NCBI RefSeq assembly: GCF_006539685.1
Contig: NZ_BJNM01000002.1
Coordinates: forward strand, 1 to 64,000
Length of the DNA: 64,000 nt
Direction: 5' to 3'
Source of the DNA: Gluconobacter oxydans
GTDB taxonomy: Bacteria; Pseudomonadota; Alphaproteobacteria; Acetobacterales; Acetobacteraceae
Below the pieces are notes generated by a model. That model saw only the letters and a program-made list of their open reading frames with translations. It was not told the origin of the DNA and made no database searches. Each line of letters opens with the position of its first letter. The first letter of the stretch is position 1. Made by a program: the position numbers and the translations under genes. This document shows, one piece after another, positions 24,726 through 34,582 of the stretch.

Positions 24726-25958
24726 ATGCAGGAGAATATTTCCGGAATGGCGCAGTTTCTTCCCTGGATCGTGGCGGCTGTAGCGCTGCTGGTCGCATTT
24801 CTGGCTGTTCTGCGGGGCGGCAATGGCGGTGGCCGGTTCGAGCGCCTGCTGGAGCGTGAGGCGCAGGAGCGCTCACAGGACGTCGAATATCACCGGGCGC
24901 ATCTGTCGGAAGTCGAGCGGGTGCTGTCCGGGCGGCTGGACCAGTTCCGGCTGGAGACCAGCGAGCGTCTGAGTACGCTGGCGCGTAATCTGGGGCAGGA
25001 TCAGGCCGAGGGACGGTTCCTGCTCTCCGATGCGCTGCGGGAGATGGCGCAGAGCCAGAACGAGCAGATCGAACGGATCCGCGCGACCGTGAACGAACAG
25101 CTTCATGGCGCGGTCGAAAAGCAGATGCAGACCAGCTTCCAGCGTGTGGTGGAGCAGTTCAGCGCTATGCAGAAAGCGCTGGGCGAGGTTACGAGTGTCA
25201 CGGCGCAGATCGGTGATCTGAAGCGGCTGTTTTCGAATGTGAAAACACGTGGAGGGTGGGGTGAGGCACAGTGCCGCGCCATTCTGGACGATATTCTTCC
25301 CGAAGGCAGTTACGACACGAATTTCCGCCTCGGCACAGCAGGCGAGAATGTGGAGTTCGCAGTCAAAATGCCCGTGCGCGGGACGGAGACGCCGCCACGG
25401 CTGGCGATTGACAGCAAATTCCCAACTGAAGCCTATGAAAGGCTTCTGAATGCCTCGGAGGCTGGTGATGCGCTGGCGGAACGTCAGGCGCGACGTGAAC
25501 TGGAAAATGTCATCCGGTCCGAGGCAAAGAAAATTGCCTCCAAATATATTCTCCCGCCCGTGACGGTGGAATTTGCCGTGCTCTATCTGCCGACGGACGG
25601 GCTTTATGCCGAAATTGCCCGGATGCCCGGCGTGATTGACGAGATCGGCCGGCTGTATCGGGTCATGGTGATGGGGCCGTCACTGCTGCCCGCAATGCTG
25701 CGGACCGTGCATCTGGGATATGTCACGCTGACTCTTGAAGAGCGGACGGAGGCGATCGCCGGGCTTCTGGGGGCGACGCGGCAGGAGATGTTGCGGATGG
25801 ATCAGGTTCTGGAAAAGCTGCATCGCAATGCCGGGACCATGGGCAACACGATCGAGGAGGCCCGCCGCCGGACACGTGTGCTCGGGAGGCGGCTGAGGGC
25901 GCTGGACGGTACGGCCGATGAAATGGAAGAAGCCTTGGACGAAGCGGCCGCTCCCTGA
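24726..25958 (+). CDS. rmuC: RmuC family protein (DNA recombination-associated)
   Basis: A 410-residue protein with an N-terminal membrane helix (about residues 10-30), a long coiled coil (about 40-170) and the RmuC nuclease-like domain: RGGWGEAQCRAILDDILPEGSYDTNF near 175-200, DSKFPTEAYERLL and a C-terminal coiled coil with the TRVLGRRLRALDG tail. RmuC limits inversion and recombination at short repeats in E. coli; its biochemical activity is debated. Start may also be the Met eight codons later (MAQFLPW). A sensor-regulator pair follows 70 bp downstream. Confidence 0.9.
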   Translation: MQENISGMAQFLPWIVAAVALLVAFLAVLRGGNGGGRFERLLEREAQERSQDVEYHRAHLSEVERVLSGRLDQFRLETSERLSTLARNLGQDQAEGRFLLSDALREMAQSQNEQIERIRATVNEQLHGAVEKQMQTSFQRVVEQFSAMQKALGEVTSVTAQIGDLKRLFSNVKTRGGWGEAQCRAILDDILPEGSYDTNFRLGTAGENVEFAVKMPVRGTETPPRLAIDSKFPTEAYERLLNASEAGDALAERQARRELENVIRSEAKKIASKYILPPVTVEFAVLYLPTDGLYAEIARMPGVIDEIGRLYRVMVMGPSLLPAMLRTVHLGYVTLTLEERTEAIAGLLGATRQEMLRMDQVLEKLHRNAGTMGNTIEEARRRTRVLGRRLRALDGTADEMEEALDEAAAP

Positions 25959-26028
25959 ACATTTTACCCCTTTAAGACCGATTTTAATTGGATGACATGG
26001 GGGAGTGCCTCATGTGAGGATCATGACC

Positions 26029-26754
26029 ATGACGTCCGTACAAGAACATGGGGCGCCCGAGCGCACTGTCGGATCCTCTCCCCGGCTCCTGCTGATCGAG
26101 GATGACGACAGCATTGCGGCCGAGGTCGCCGAGGAACTCACGACCCGTGGCTATGAGGTCACGCGCGCCGCGACAGGTGTCGAAGGGCTGGATCATGCCT
26201 GCACGGGCCAGTTCGATCTGATGATCGTGGACCGCATGCTGCCGGAGCTGGACGGGCTGACCGTCATTGAAAGCGTCCGGGCCCAGCGGATCAACATTCC
26301 CGTTCTGGTGCTCTCCGCGCTTTCGGCGGTGGATGACCGGGTGAGCGGTCTCAAGGCGGGCGGAGACGACTATCTGACCAAGCCCTTTGCCATGGAAGAA
26401 CTGGCGGCCCGTCTGGAAGCGCTGCTGCGCCGTCCGACGGACAGTCGGGTGACGATGCTCCGGGTTGGCCCGCTTGAAATGGATCTGATCGAGCGCCGGG
26501 TGTTCCGTAACGGGCAGGAGATCGATCTGCTTCCGCGCGAGTTTCGTCTGCTGGAATACATGATGCGCCGTCCCGACACCGTGCTGACGCGCACCATGCT
26601 GCTTGAGGATGTGTGGAATTACCGGTTCGTTCCGCAGACGAACCTGGTGGATGTCCATATCGGGAAACTGCGTCGCAAGATCGACGTGCCCGGCGAGCCG
26701 CCGCTCATTCACAGCATTCGCGGTGCCGGGTTCAGTCTGCGTGTCCCGGGCTGA
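26029..26754 (+). CDS. OmpR/PhoB-type response regulator
   Basis: A 241-residue transcription factor. The receiver has acidic residues at 24-26 (IEDDDS), phospho-acceptor Asp 68 in LMIVDRMLPELDG, the switch Ser at 96 and Lys 118 in TKPF; the C-terminal winged-helix domain starts near 150 and ends with VHIGKLRRKID and SIRGAGFSL. The ATG at 26029 has GAGGA 8 nt upstream; GTG 26005 and ATG 26023 are alternatives. Its stop overlaps the histidine kinase start, so the two are coupled. The RND operon 170 bp downstream is a plausible target (inference). Confidence 0.93.
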   Translation: MTSVQEHGAPERTVGSSPRLLLIEDDDSIAAEVAEELTTRGYEVTRAATGVEGLDHACTGQFDLMIVDRMLPELDGLTVIESVRAQRINIPVLVLSALSAVDDRVSGLKAGGDDYLTKPFAMEELAARLEALLRRPTDSRVTMLRVGPLEMDLIERRVFRNGQEIDLLPREFRLLEYMMRRPDTVLTRTMLLEDVWNYRFVPQTNLVDVHIGKLRRKIDVPGEPPLIHSIRGAGFSLRVPG

Positions 26755-28186
26755 CCTGCGCCTTTCCGAACTCTTCCGGGCTGATCTTTTTCGAACGGCC
26801 ACGTTCCGGCTGACCCTGGCCTTTGTTGTGGCGATCATCGCGGGGATGGCGCTGCAGTTTGGGCTCGTTTACGGGCAGATGAGCGGATACGAGCAGCAGC
26901 GCTCGACCGATCTGCTCCAGCGTGAGGCGGCGCTGCTGGTCCATGAGACGCCGGCCCAGCTTGAATATGAAGTCCGCGAGCGCAGCAAGACCGATCTGCG
27001 CGTGATCCTCAACGGGGCGGCCCTGTTCGACATGAGCCGCAACCGGATTGCGGGTGACATCAAGAAATGGCCGGTCGGGCTTGAGGTCTCTCCCAAGACG
27101 CAGCGTCTGTGGGATGCGCCGCCGGGGGATACGCCGCCGGGGGATACGCCCTACGAAATGCGGTATCTGGCCGTCGAGGTCGAGGGGACGAACGGCAACC
27201 GCGACCGTATTCTCGTTCTGGCCCGCTCGCTGCACATGGCCAATGAACTGCGTTACATCACCAAGCGTGCGGCGCTGATGTCCGTAGTGCCGGTTGTGGC
27301 GTTTGCCCTGATGGCGGGGATTTTCCTGAGCCATCGCGCACTGGGGCGGATCAAGGACATGCATGAGGCGATCGACCGCATCATGGATGGTGATCTGCAC
27401 GAACGTCTGCCGACCGGTCGCGAGCGTGACGACATCGAGCGTCTTGCGGTCTCGGTCAACCGCATGCTGGACCGGCTGGAACATCTGCTCGACGAGATCC
27501 GGGATGTCGGAAATGACATCGCCCATGATCTGCGGACCCCTCTGGCGCGGGTGAAGGCCCGGCTGGAGCGTGTTTCGGCCATCACGAATGACCCGGCCGC
27601 GCTTCAGGGGGCGATCGAGCGGGCGGCTTTGGATCTGGAACAGTGTTTTTCCGTCATCACGGCCCTGCTGCGGATCGGCGAAATCGAGAACGGTCGCCGC
27701 CGGGCGGGATTTGCCATGCTGGATCTGCGCGAACTCATGGCCGGGGTAGTGGATCTGTATGAGCCCATCGCCGAGACCGAAGGCGTCATGCTGGAAGTCG
27801 TGGATTCGGATGACCCGGTGCCGCTTTTCGGAGACAAGGACCTGCTGAACGAGGTTCTGGCCAATCTCGTGGACAATGCGATCAAGTTCACGCCTGAGCC
27901 GGGAACGGTCCGGCTGAGTGCGGGGCAGGGGCCTGACGGGGCGACCTGGCTTCAGGTTGCCGATACGGGGATCGGCATTGCCGAGGACGAGCGCAAGGCC
28001 GTCATGGGCCGGTTCTATCGTTCGGATAAAAGCCGGCATGTCCCGGGAAGCGGGCTGGGGCTGAGTCTGGTCTCGGCGATCCTGCGGCTGCACGGAGCTT
28101 CAGTGGATATCGTGTCCGCCCATCCCGGTCAGGCGCTGCCCGGAGCGGTTTTCACCATTCATTTCGCGCCGCCGGCCTCTGTCTGA
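26741..28186 (+). CDS. Sensor histidine kinase
   Basis: A 481-residue inner-membrane kinase, starting at GTG 26741 inside the end of the regulator gene. TM1 is at about 24-45, a periplasmic loop follows, TM2 is at about 179-197, HAMP at 199-251, and the H-box has the phospho-acceptor His 262 in AHDLRTPLARVK. The catalytic domain has NLVDNAIKFT, DTGIGI and GSGLGLSLVSAI. The periplasmic loop carries an exact 15-bp tandem duplication encoding PPGDT twice. The loop is short, so the signal may be membrane-derived or small. It pairs with the upstream regulator. Confidence 0.92.
   Translation: MSRADLRLSELFRADLFRTATFRLTLAFVVAIIAGMALQFGLVYGQMSGYEQQRSTDLLQREAALLVHETPAQLEYEVRERSKTDLRVILNGAALFDMSRNRIAGDIKKWPVGLEVSPKTQRLWDAPPGDTPPGDTPYEMRYLAVEVEGTNGNRDRILVLARSLHMANELRYITKRAALMSVVPVVAFALMAGIFLSHRALGRIKDMHEAIDRIMDGDLHERLPTGRERDDIERLAVSVNRMLDRLEHLLDEIRDVGNDIAHDLRTPLARVKARLERVSAITNDPAALQGAIERAALDLEQCFSVITALLRIGEIENGRRRAGFAMLDLRELMAGVVDLYEPIAETEGVMLEVVDSDDPVPLFGDKDLLNEVLANLVDNAIKFTPEPGTVRLSAGQGPDGATWLQVADTGIGIAEDERKAVMGRFYRSDKSRHVPGSGLGLSLVSAILRLHGASVDIVSAHPGQALPGAVFTIHFAPPASV
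27119..27148 (+). repeat. 15-bp direct tandem repeat inside the kinase gene
   Basis: Two identical 15-bp units at 27119-27133 and 27134-27148 encode Pro-Pro-Gly-Asp-Thr twice in the periplasmic loop. The repeat is in frame and may vary in number by slippage. Confidence 0.75.
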
Positions 28187-28356
28187 AAAGCGCCTGAATG
28201 TGTCGTACTATGTCAATGTTTGCCGTGTGTCTTGATATTTAAACAGAATTTTCCTTGTCGTCTGAGTCTCGATGGATATGACTCGGATCAATTTGCAAGG
28301 GGACACCCGTTGAGAATGACCGGACCAGGAAGAGCCCCAAGGGGTAGTCTGACCGC

Positions 28357-31300
28357 ATGAATGCCATTGTCGTTACCGCGCTGAAGCGGCCTTATACCTT
28401 CGTTGTTCTGTCGATCATGATCCTGATCTTCGGGGTCAGGGCCATCGTTTCCACGCCGACGGATGTCTTTCCTTCGATCAAGATCCCGATCGTGGCCGTC
28501 ATCTGGTCCTATACGGGTCTGATGCCCGACGACATGTCCGGACGTATCGTTTATTATTACGAGCGCGCCCTGACAGCGACCGTCAGCAACATCGAACATA
28601 TCGAAAGCTCGTCCTATTACGGACGTGGTATCGTGAAGGTGTTCTTCCAACCGGGCACGAATACGGCGGTGGCGCAGACGCAGATCACGTCGGTCTCCCA
28701 GACGGTCATCAAGCAGCTGCCGAACGGCTCCACGCCCCCGCTGATTCTGGCGATGGATGCGTCTTCCGTTCCGGTCCTGACCCTGCAGGTGAACAATCCG
28801 ACCATGTCCGGGTCGGAAATCTACAACATGGCGTCCAACCTGATCCGGCCGGAGCTGATTTCCGTGCCCGGGGCGGCCATTCCCAATCCCTATGGTGGTC
28901 TGGCCCCGGACATCATGGTGGATATCGATCCGATCAAGCTGCTGGCCCACAGGCTCTCGCCTGAGGACGTGGCTGCGGCGCTGAACCTGCAGAACATCGT
29001 TCTTCCGGCCGGTGACCAGCGGATCGGCCAGCTCGACTGGATGGTGAAGACGAACTCGACGCCTCTTGATCTGGCGGTGTTCAACAAGATGCCGGTCAAG
29101 CAGGTCGGCAATTCCGTGATCTATCTGCGCGATGTCGCGTGGGTCCATCGAGGGGGGCCACCGCAGATCAATGCGGTCCTTGTGAAGGGCCAGCAGGCAG
29201 TCCTGATCGTCATCCTCAAGAGCGGTGATGCATCCACGCTGTCTGTCGTGAGCGGAATCAAGAAACTTCTGCCGCAGGTCCAGGCAACGCTTCCGGCCGG
29301 GACGACGGTGAACATCCTGACCGATGCGTCGAGCTTCGTGAAGGAATCGGTCGTGGACGTGGTGCGTGAAATGATCACCGCCGCGATCCTGACCAGTCTG
29401 ACGGTCATGCTGTTCCTGGGCTCGTGGCGCTCGACCGTGATCGTGGCGACGTCCATTCCACTGGCGATGCTGTGCTCGATCATCGGGTTGAGTATTGCCG
29501 GGCAGTCCATCAACGTGATGACGCTGGGCGGTCTGGCGCTGGCGGTCGGTATTCTCGTGGATGACGCGACCGTCATGATCGAGAACATCGATGCGCATCT
29601 CGAGACCGGCAAGGAACTCGAGGACGCCATTATCGATGCGGCGAACCAGATCGTCATTCCGACCTTCGTATCCACGACCTGTATCTGCATCGTGTGGCTG
29701 CCGCTGTTCGAACTGACGGGTATTTCCGGCTGGCTGTTCATGCCGATGGCCGAGGCCATCATCTTCGCGATGATCGCGTCCTTCATCCTGTCGCGAACAC
29801 TGGTTCCGACCATGGCGAACTGGATGCTGGCAGCACAGGTCCGGATGCATCGCGACCCGGAATGGCATAACCGCAAGCTGAGCATTTTCGGGCGTTTCCA
29901 GCGGGGCTTCGAGGCGCGGTTCACCAGCTTCCGCGAGCATTACAAGACGATCCTCGAGACCCTGATCTCGATCCGTGGCCGTTTCGTGACGCTGTTCCTG
30001 TTGGCCGCAGTCTCGTCCATGGCGCTGCTGCTATTCATCGGGCAGGACTTCTTCCCGGAAATCAAATCCGGCACGCTGCAGATGCACATGCGTGCACCGA
30101 TCGGCAGCCGGCTTGAAGAAACCGGCAAGATCGCCGGACTGGCCGAGCGCCGGATCCGCAGCCTGCTGCCGGGCCAGGTGGTCAATGTCGTGAACAACTG
30201 CGGCCTGCCGTTCAGTCAGCTGAACCAGGCCATGATCCCGTCCCCGACCGTGGGGTCGCAGGACTGCGACATCACGATCCAGCTTCGTAATTCCGAAAGT
30301 CCGATCGCCGAATACCGCAGGACGCTCCGCAAGGGGCTGACCAATGATTTCCCGGGAACCATCTTCACGTTCCAGCCGGGTGATCTCACGGCCAAGATCC
30401 TGAACTTCGGTCTGCCGTCACCGATTGACGTGCAGGTGGTGGGGCGTGATCTGAGCGACAACTTCCGCTTTGCTACACAGCTCGCCAAGAAACTGCGCCA
30501 TATTCCGGGTATTACGGATGTCTCCATCCAGGAGCCGATGACGCAGCCGACCATCATGGTGAACAACCGCCGAAGCTTTGCGCTGGGAACGGGCATCACC
30601 GAGCGGGACGTGGCGCTGAACGCGCTGGTCACGCTGTCGGGGAGTGGTCAGGTCGGTCAGACCTATTACCTGAATGCGCAGGGCACATCGCAGCTGATCG
30701 ACGTTCAGGCGCCTGCGAACTATCTGCAGACCATGAACGATCTGGAAATCCTCCCGATCGACAAGGGAGACGGCAATCCGACCAACCAGACACCGCAGCT
30801 TCTGGGGGGGCTGAGTGAACTGGTGCAGACCGGGACACCGGCGGAAATCGCGCATTATAACATCATGCCGGTCTTCGATATCTATGCGGCGCCTGAAGAC
30901 ATGGATCTGGGAACTGTCTCGCGGTCGGTGAACCGGATCGTGGACAACGAGCGCAAGCTGCTGCCGCATGGGTCGAGCATGGTGGTCCGCGGTCAGGCCG
31001 TGACGATGAATGATGCCTATGTCCAGTTGATCGGCGGCCTCGCGCTCTCGATCGTGCTGGTCTATCTGATCATCGTCGTGAACTTCCAGTCCTGGCTCGA
31101 TCCGTTCGTCATCATCACCGCTCTGCCGGGTGCTCTGGGTGGTATTTCCTGGAGCCTGTTCCTGACCCATACCGCCATGTCGGTCCCGGCTCTGACGGGT
31201 GCGATCATGTGCATGGGAACGGCTACGGCCAACGCCATCCTCGTGGTGTCGTTTGCCCGTGAGCGGATGGATCATCACGGTGATGCCATCACGGCGGCGC

Positions 31301-31524
31301 TGGAAGCGGGTTATGAACGTATCCGCCCGGTTCTGATGACAGCGCTGGCAATGATGATCGGCATGATCCCGATGTCCATCAGCAATTCCGACAATGCGCC
31401 GCTGGGCAAGGCGGTGATCGGCGGGCTTCTCGTGGCAACCGTTGCCACCCTGCTTTTTGTTCCCTGCGTTTTTGCCCTTATTCATTACAAGCGGCCTGCT
31501 GGGCCTGAAGGAGACCGCGCGTGA
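28357..31524 (+). CDS. RND efflux pump inner-membrane permease
   Basis: Proton-driven exporter of 1055 residues, the standard HAE1/AcrB-type length. It has an N-terminal TM helix (residues about 12-32), a large periplasmic porter region containing QLPNGSTPP, TM bundle one beginning VREMITAAILTSLTVMLFLGSWRS near 335, the conserved GGLALAVGILVDDATVMIENID in TM4 near 392-413 with two adjacent Asp for the proton relay, a second porter loop and a C-terminal bundle ending ATVATLLFVPCVFALIHYK. The adaptor and outer-membrane genes follow with 4-nt and 3-nt overlaps. Substrates are unknown; the neighbouring two-component genes may control it. Confidence 0.93.
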   Translation: MNAIVVTALKRPYTFVVLSIMILIFGVRAIVSTPTDVFPSIKIPIVAVIWSYTGLMPDDMSGRIVYYYERALTATVSNIEHIESSSYYGRGIVKVFFQPGTNTAVAQTQITSVSQTVIKQLPNGSTPPLILAMDASSVPVLTLQVNNPTMSGSEIYNMASNLIRPELISVPGAAIPNPYGGLAPDIMVDIDPIKLLAHRLSPEDVAAALNLQNIVLPAGDQRIGQLDWMVKTNSTPLDLAVFNKMPVKQVGNSVIYLRDVAWVHRGGPPQINAVLVKGQQAVLIVILKSGDASTLSVVSGIKKLLPQVQATLPAGTTVNILTDASSFVKESVVDVVREMITAAILTSLTVMLFLGSWRSTVIVATSIPLAMLCSIIGLSIAGQSINVMTLGGLALAVGILVDDATVMIENIDAHLETGKELEDAIIDAANQIVIPTFVSTTCICIVWLPLFELTGISGWLFMPMAEAIIFAMIASFILSRTLVPTMANWMLAAQVRMHRDPEWHNRKLSIFGRFQRGFEARFTSFREHYKTILETLISIRGRFVTLFLLAAVSSMALLLFIGQDFFPEIKSGTLQMHMRAPIGSRLEETGKIAGLAERRIRSLLPGQVVNVVNNCGLPFSQLNQAMIPSPTVGSQDCDITIQLRNSESPIAEYRRTLRKGLTNDFPGTIFTFQPGDLTAKILNFGLPSPIDVQVVGRDLSDNFRFATQLAKKLRHIPGITDVSIQEPMTQPTIMVNNRRSFALGTGITERDVALNALVTLSGSGQVGQTYYLNAQGTSQLIDVQAPANYLQTMNDLEILPIDKGDGNPTNQTPQLLGGLSELVQTGTPAEIAHYNIMPVFDIYAAPEDMDLGTVSRSVNRIVDNERKLLPHGSSMVVRGQAVTMNDAYVQLIGGLALSIVLVYLIIVVNFQSWLDPFVIITALPGALGGISWSLFLTHTAMSVPALTGAIMCMGTATANAILVVSFARERMDHHGDAITAALEAGYERIRPVLMTALAMMIGMIPMSISNSDNAPLGKAVIGGLLVATVATLLFVPCVFALIHYKRPAGPEGDRA

Positions 31525-32813
31525 GCCATTCTGCGGATCAGGGGCAGGTGCCTCCGACAAACCATCCGGCACGCACGGGTTCTGGAACACGCGGCAAGCT
31601 CGTCCTGCTGGTGGTGATCCTGCTGGCGATCGCCCTGGCGGCCTGGGGGATCGTGCAGCGGGGAACGCATTATCATTCCCTGACCGGCGCGACAGAAGAC
31701 GCTGCCATTCCGCCCGTCACCCTGATTGCGCCGCAGCCGGGTCCAAAGACGCGGCAGGTCGATCTGCCTGCCAATCTCGCGGCCTGGTATGAGGCGCCCA
31801 TCTACGCGCAGGTCTCGGGCTATGTGAAAATGTGGTACAAGGATTACGGCGCGCATGTGAAACGCGGCGATGTTCTGGCTGAAATCAGCACCCCGAGCAT
31901 CGACGCCCAGTTCGAGGCGGCCAAGGCGCATTACAACGTCATTCTGGCGCGGTACAATCTGGCCCTGATCACGACCAAGCGCTGGACGGCCCTGAAGGGA
32001 ACACAGGCCGTGTCGCGTCAGGAAGTGGACGTGCAGGCCGCCAATGCCGCCGCACAGAAAGCCGAGCTTGAAGCCGCGCGTCATGATGTGGACCGCTTCC
32101 AGGCCCTTGAAGACTTCAAGAAGATCGTCGCGCCGTTCGACGGGATCGTGACGTCGCGTCTGGTGAACGTGGGTGACTACGTAAACGCAGGCGGTGGCAA
32201 TCTCAATTCACGGGGCACGGCGTCCGAGCTGTTCTCGGTGGCCGATGTACACCGCATGCGCGTGTTTGTGTCGGTCCCGCAGGATTTCGCCAGCGTCATT
32301 TCGCCGAAAATCGAAGCCGAGCTGACGGTGCCGCAGTATCCGGGAAGCCGCTTCCGGGCGACGTTCCTTGCAACCGCCAACGCCTTCAATGCCGCGACCC
32401 GTACGGTCACGACCGAGCTGACGCTGGATAACAGCGATAATCTGCTGTGGCCGAACTCCTATGCGACCGCACATATTTCGGCTCCCGGCAATCCGAACAT
32501 CCTGATCCTGCCGGAAGGCGCGATCATCTTCAGGGCCGAGGGGACACAGGTGGCCAAGGTCATCAATAACCACGCCCATCTGGTGAATGTGACCGTCGGC
32601 ATCAACTTTGGCACGACAGTCCAGGTCCTCAGCGGTATTACAAAAGACGACCGTGTGGTTGCCAACCCTACTGCTGATCTGCTGGAAGGGGATGAAGTCA
32701 AGATCGTCCCGACCACGCCGGGATACAACACGCCGAGCAACGCGCAGCAGGATGCGGACCAGCAGCCTGTCCGTCAGCATGATGCAAACCCTGAGGAGGC
32801 CGGATCTCGCTGA
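31521..32813 (+). CDS. RND efflux periplasmic adaptor (membrane fusion protein)
   Basis: A 430-residue adaptor that links the pump to the outer-membrane channel. It has a single N-terminal TM helix (about residues 27-47: GKLVLLVVILLAIALAAWG), a lipoyl/barrel-sandwich half-motif around 85-115 (VSGYVKMWYKDYGAHVKRGDVLAEI), an alpha-hairpin (about 120-190), a second lipoyl half (IVAPFDGIVTSRLVNVGDYV) and a beta-barrel domain. The 4-nt overlap with the permease stop and 3-nt contact with the next gene show tight coupling. Confidence 0.93.
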   Translation: MSHSADQGQVPPTNHPARTGSGTRGKLVLLVVILLAIALAAWGIVQRGTHYHSLTGATEDAAIPPVTLIAPQPGPKTRQVDLPANLAAWYEAPIYAQVSGYVKMWYKDYGAHVKRGDVLAEISTPSIDAQFEAAKAHYNVILARYNLALITTKRWTALKGTQAVSRQEVDVQAANAAAQKAELEAARHDVDRFQALEDFKKIVAPFDGIVTSRLVNVGDYVNAGGGNLNSRGTASELFSVADVHRMRVFVSVPQDFASVISPKIEAELTVPQYPGSRFRATFLATANAFNAATRTVTTELTLDNSDNLLWPNSYATAHISAPGNPNILILPEGAIIFRAEGTQVAKVINNHAHLVNVTVGINFGTTVQVLSGITKDDRVVANPTADLLEGDEVKIVPTTPGYNTPSNAQQDADQQPVRQHDANPEEAGSR

Positions 32814-34483
32814 TGAAACCGGAATGTTCCCAGTCATCCCCGCTCCAGTCATCTCCGTCCGCCACCGCTTCTTCCAGACGTAACCGCTCCAGATGGCGAA
32901 TCACGACGGCTCTGGCCGGCGTGTTCTCGATCGGACTGGCGTCATGTGATCTGTCGCCTGAATATCATCCCCAGAAATTCCTCTATCCCGAAGGATGGGA
33001 AGGAAAGGGGCTGATGGGCAATGCGCAGCCCGCGGATGGCGTTGTCCGCAGTGACTGGTGGACCATGTTCAACGATCCCATTCTCGATGGGCTCGAAAAG
33101 CGCATGCTGGCCGTCAATCCCGATCTGCAGGCCGCAGCGGAAGCCTTTACGCAGGCCCGCGATGTGGCCCGCGAGACGGAAAGCCGTCTGTATCCGCAGG
33201 TGACCGGCGCGGCTCACATGAGCGACAACAAGGGCTCCCTCGGCCGGCTGTATAACAACCCGGCCACGAGCAGCAGTCTCGTTTATGAATCCAATCAGGC
33301 TTATAGCGGTGCTGCGACCTGGGAGCCGGATTTCTGGAACTCGATCCGTAACACCACGCGGATGCAGAAAAACCTGGCACAGGCTTCGGCAGGCCAGTAC
33401 GCGCTGGCCAGGCTGAGTCTGGAAGCGGAACTGGCGTCCGACTATATCGCCCTGCGCGGGCTTGATGCCCAGAACGCGGTTTATGATGACTCCATCCGCT
33501 ACTTCCGTGCCGCGGTCGAGATCACGGAACTGCGTCAGGCGGGTTCGATCGGTGCCGGCCTGGATGTTTCCCGCGCAGAGACCCAGCTTTATTCCGCGCA
33601 GGCGGGCAAGAGCAATCTGATCGCCCGACGCAACGTCATGGAGCATGCGATTGCGGTCCTGCTCAACACGGCCCCCGCAGGTTTCCATATCGCGCCCGTC
33701 AAGGACGTGAAAATGCATTTCGGGGTCGTGAAGATCAATGCGGGACTGCCTGCGTCGCTTCTGGAACGCCGTCCTGATATTGCCATTGCCGAGCGGCAGA
33801 TGGCTGCCTCGGCCCGGGCCATCGGTGTGTCACGCGCTGCGTTCTACCCGCATATCACGTTCAGTGCCGAAGGCGGCTTCGAGGATGGTGGTTTCGATCT
33901 CGCCAGCATCTCCCGGGCATTCTGGAAGATCGCGGTTCAGGCGGTCGAGCCGGCCTTTACCGGCGGTCTGCGGCGTGCAGCGCTTCAGCGCTCCTGGTCG
34001 CAGTACCGGAGCATGGTGGACAACTACCGGTCCGTCGTCCTGTCCGCATTCCAGGATGTCGAAGATGGCCTGACGCAGACACGCCAGTTCAAGATCGCAC
34101 AGGATCAGCAGCAGAAGGCCGTGGATGCGGCTCTGCGCACGCAGAGCATGACCATGGCGCTCTATACGGGCGGCCTGTCGAACTATCTTGATGCCCTTGT
34201 GGCCCAGCAGGATGCCCTTCAGGCGCGTCTGGCCGAGGTCGAAGTCCAGACGGCTCAGGTCCAGTCCTCTGTGCGTCTGGTCCGTGCCCTGGGCGGTGGC
34301 TGGAGCGCCAGTGATCTTCCAGGCATCAAGCAGATCGATCCGTTTGGCCCGCTCCAGTACAAGGACCTGCGGACGCCAAAGCCCGTGAACGGTATCGACA
34401 GTCATGCCTCCCCGCTGGACAATGATCTGCGCGGTGATCAGGTGTCGGCAAATGTCCCGCAAGGCTTGACGGGACGGCCCTGA
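32813..34483 (+). CDS. RND efflux outer-membrane lipoprotein (NodT/OprM type)
   Basis: A 556-residue TolC-like outer-membrane factor. A signal with lipobox L-A-S-C (Cys 45) is followed by DLSPEYHPQKF, then two TolC-type repeats of paired strands and long helices; recognisable pieces are WWTMFNDPILDGLEKRMLAVNPDLQAAAEAF and VQAVEPAFTGGLRR. The ATG shares TGATG with the adaptor stop. The reading frame ends about 100 nt before the ribosomal operon and has a long polar C-terminal extension. Confidence 0.92.
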   Translation: MKPECSQSSPLQSSPSATASSRRNRSRWRITTALAGVFSIGLASCDLSPEYHPQKFLYPEGWEGKGLMGNAQPADGVVRSDWWTMFNDPILDGLEKRMLAVNPDLQAAAEAFTQARDVARETESRLYPQVTGAAHMSDNKGSLGRLYNNPATSSSLVYESNQAYSGAATWEPDFWNSIRNTTRMQKNLAQASAGQYALARLSLEAELASDYIALRGLDAQNAVYDDSIRYFRAAVEITELRQAGSIGAGLDVSRAETQLYSAQAGKSNLIARRNVMEHAIAVLLNTAPAGFHIAPVKDVKMHFGVVKINAGLPASLLERRPDIAIAERQMAASARAIGVSRAAFYPHITFSAEGGFEDGGFDLASISRAFWKIAVQAVEPAFTGGLRRAALQRSWSQYRSMVDNYRSVVLSAFQDVEDGLTQTRQFKIAQDQQQKAVDAALRTQSMTMALYTGGLSNYLDALVAQQDALQARLAEVEVQTAQVQSSVRLVRALGGGWSASDLPGIKQIDPFGPLQYKDLRTPKPVNGIDSHASPLDNDLRGDQVSANVPQGLTGRP

Positions 34484-34582
34484 CTGGTCTAGGGGTCCGC
34501 CTCACTTCGAACGCGGGAGGAGGAGGCGTGGCCGACTCCGTTGAACCGCGGTTCGGGAACGACAAACAGGGGAGTCCCGGAT

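Noticed and set aside
28288-29940. Leftward 550-codon frame opposite the RND permease
   Set aside because: Antisense shadow; extreme Arg/His/Asp content without hydrophobic core.
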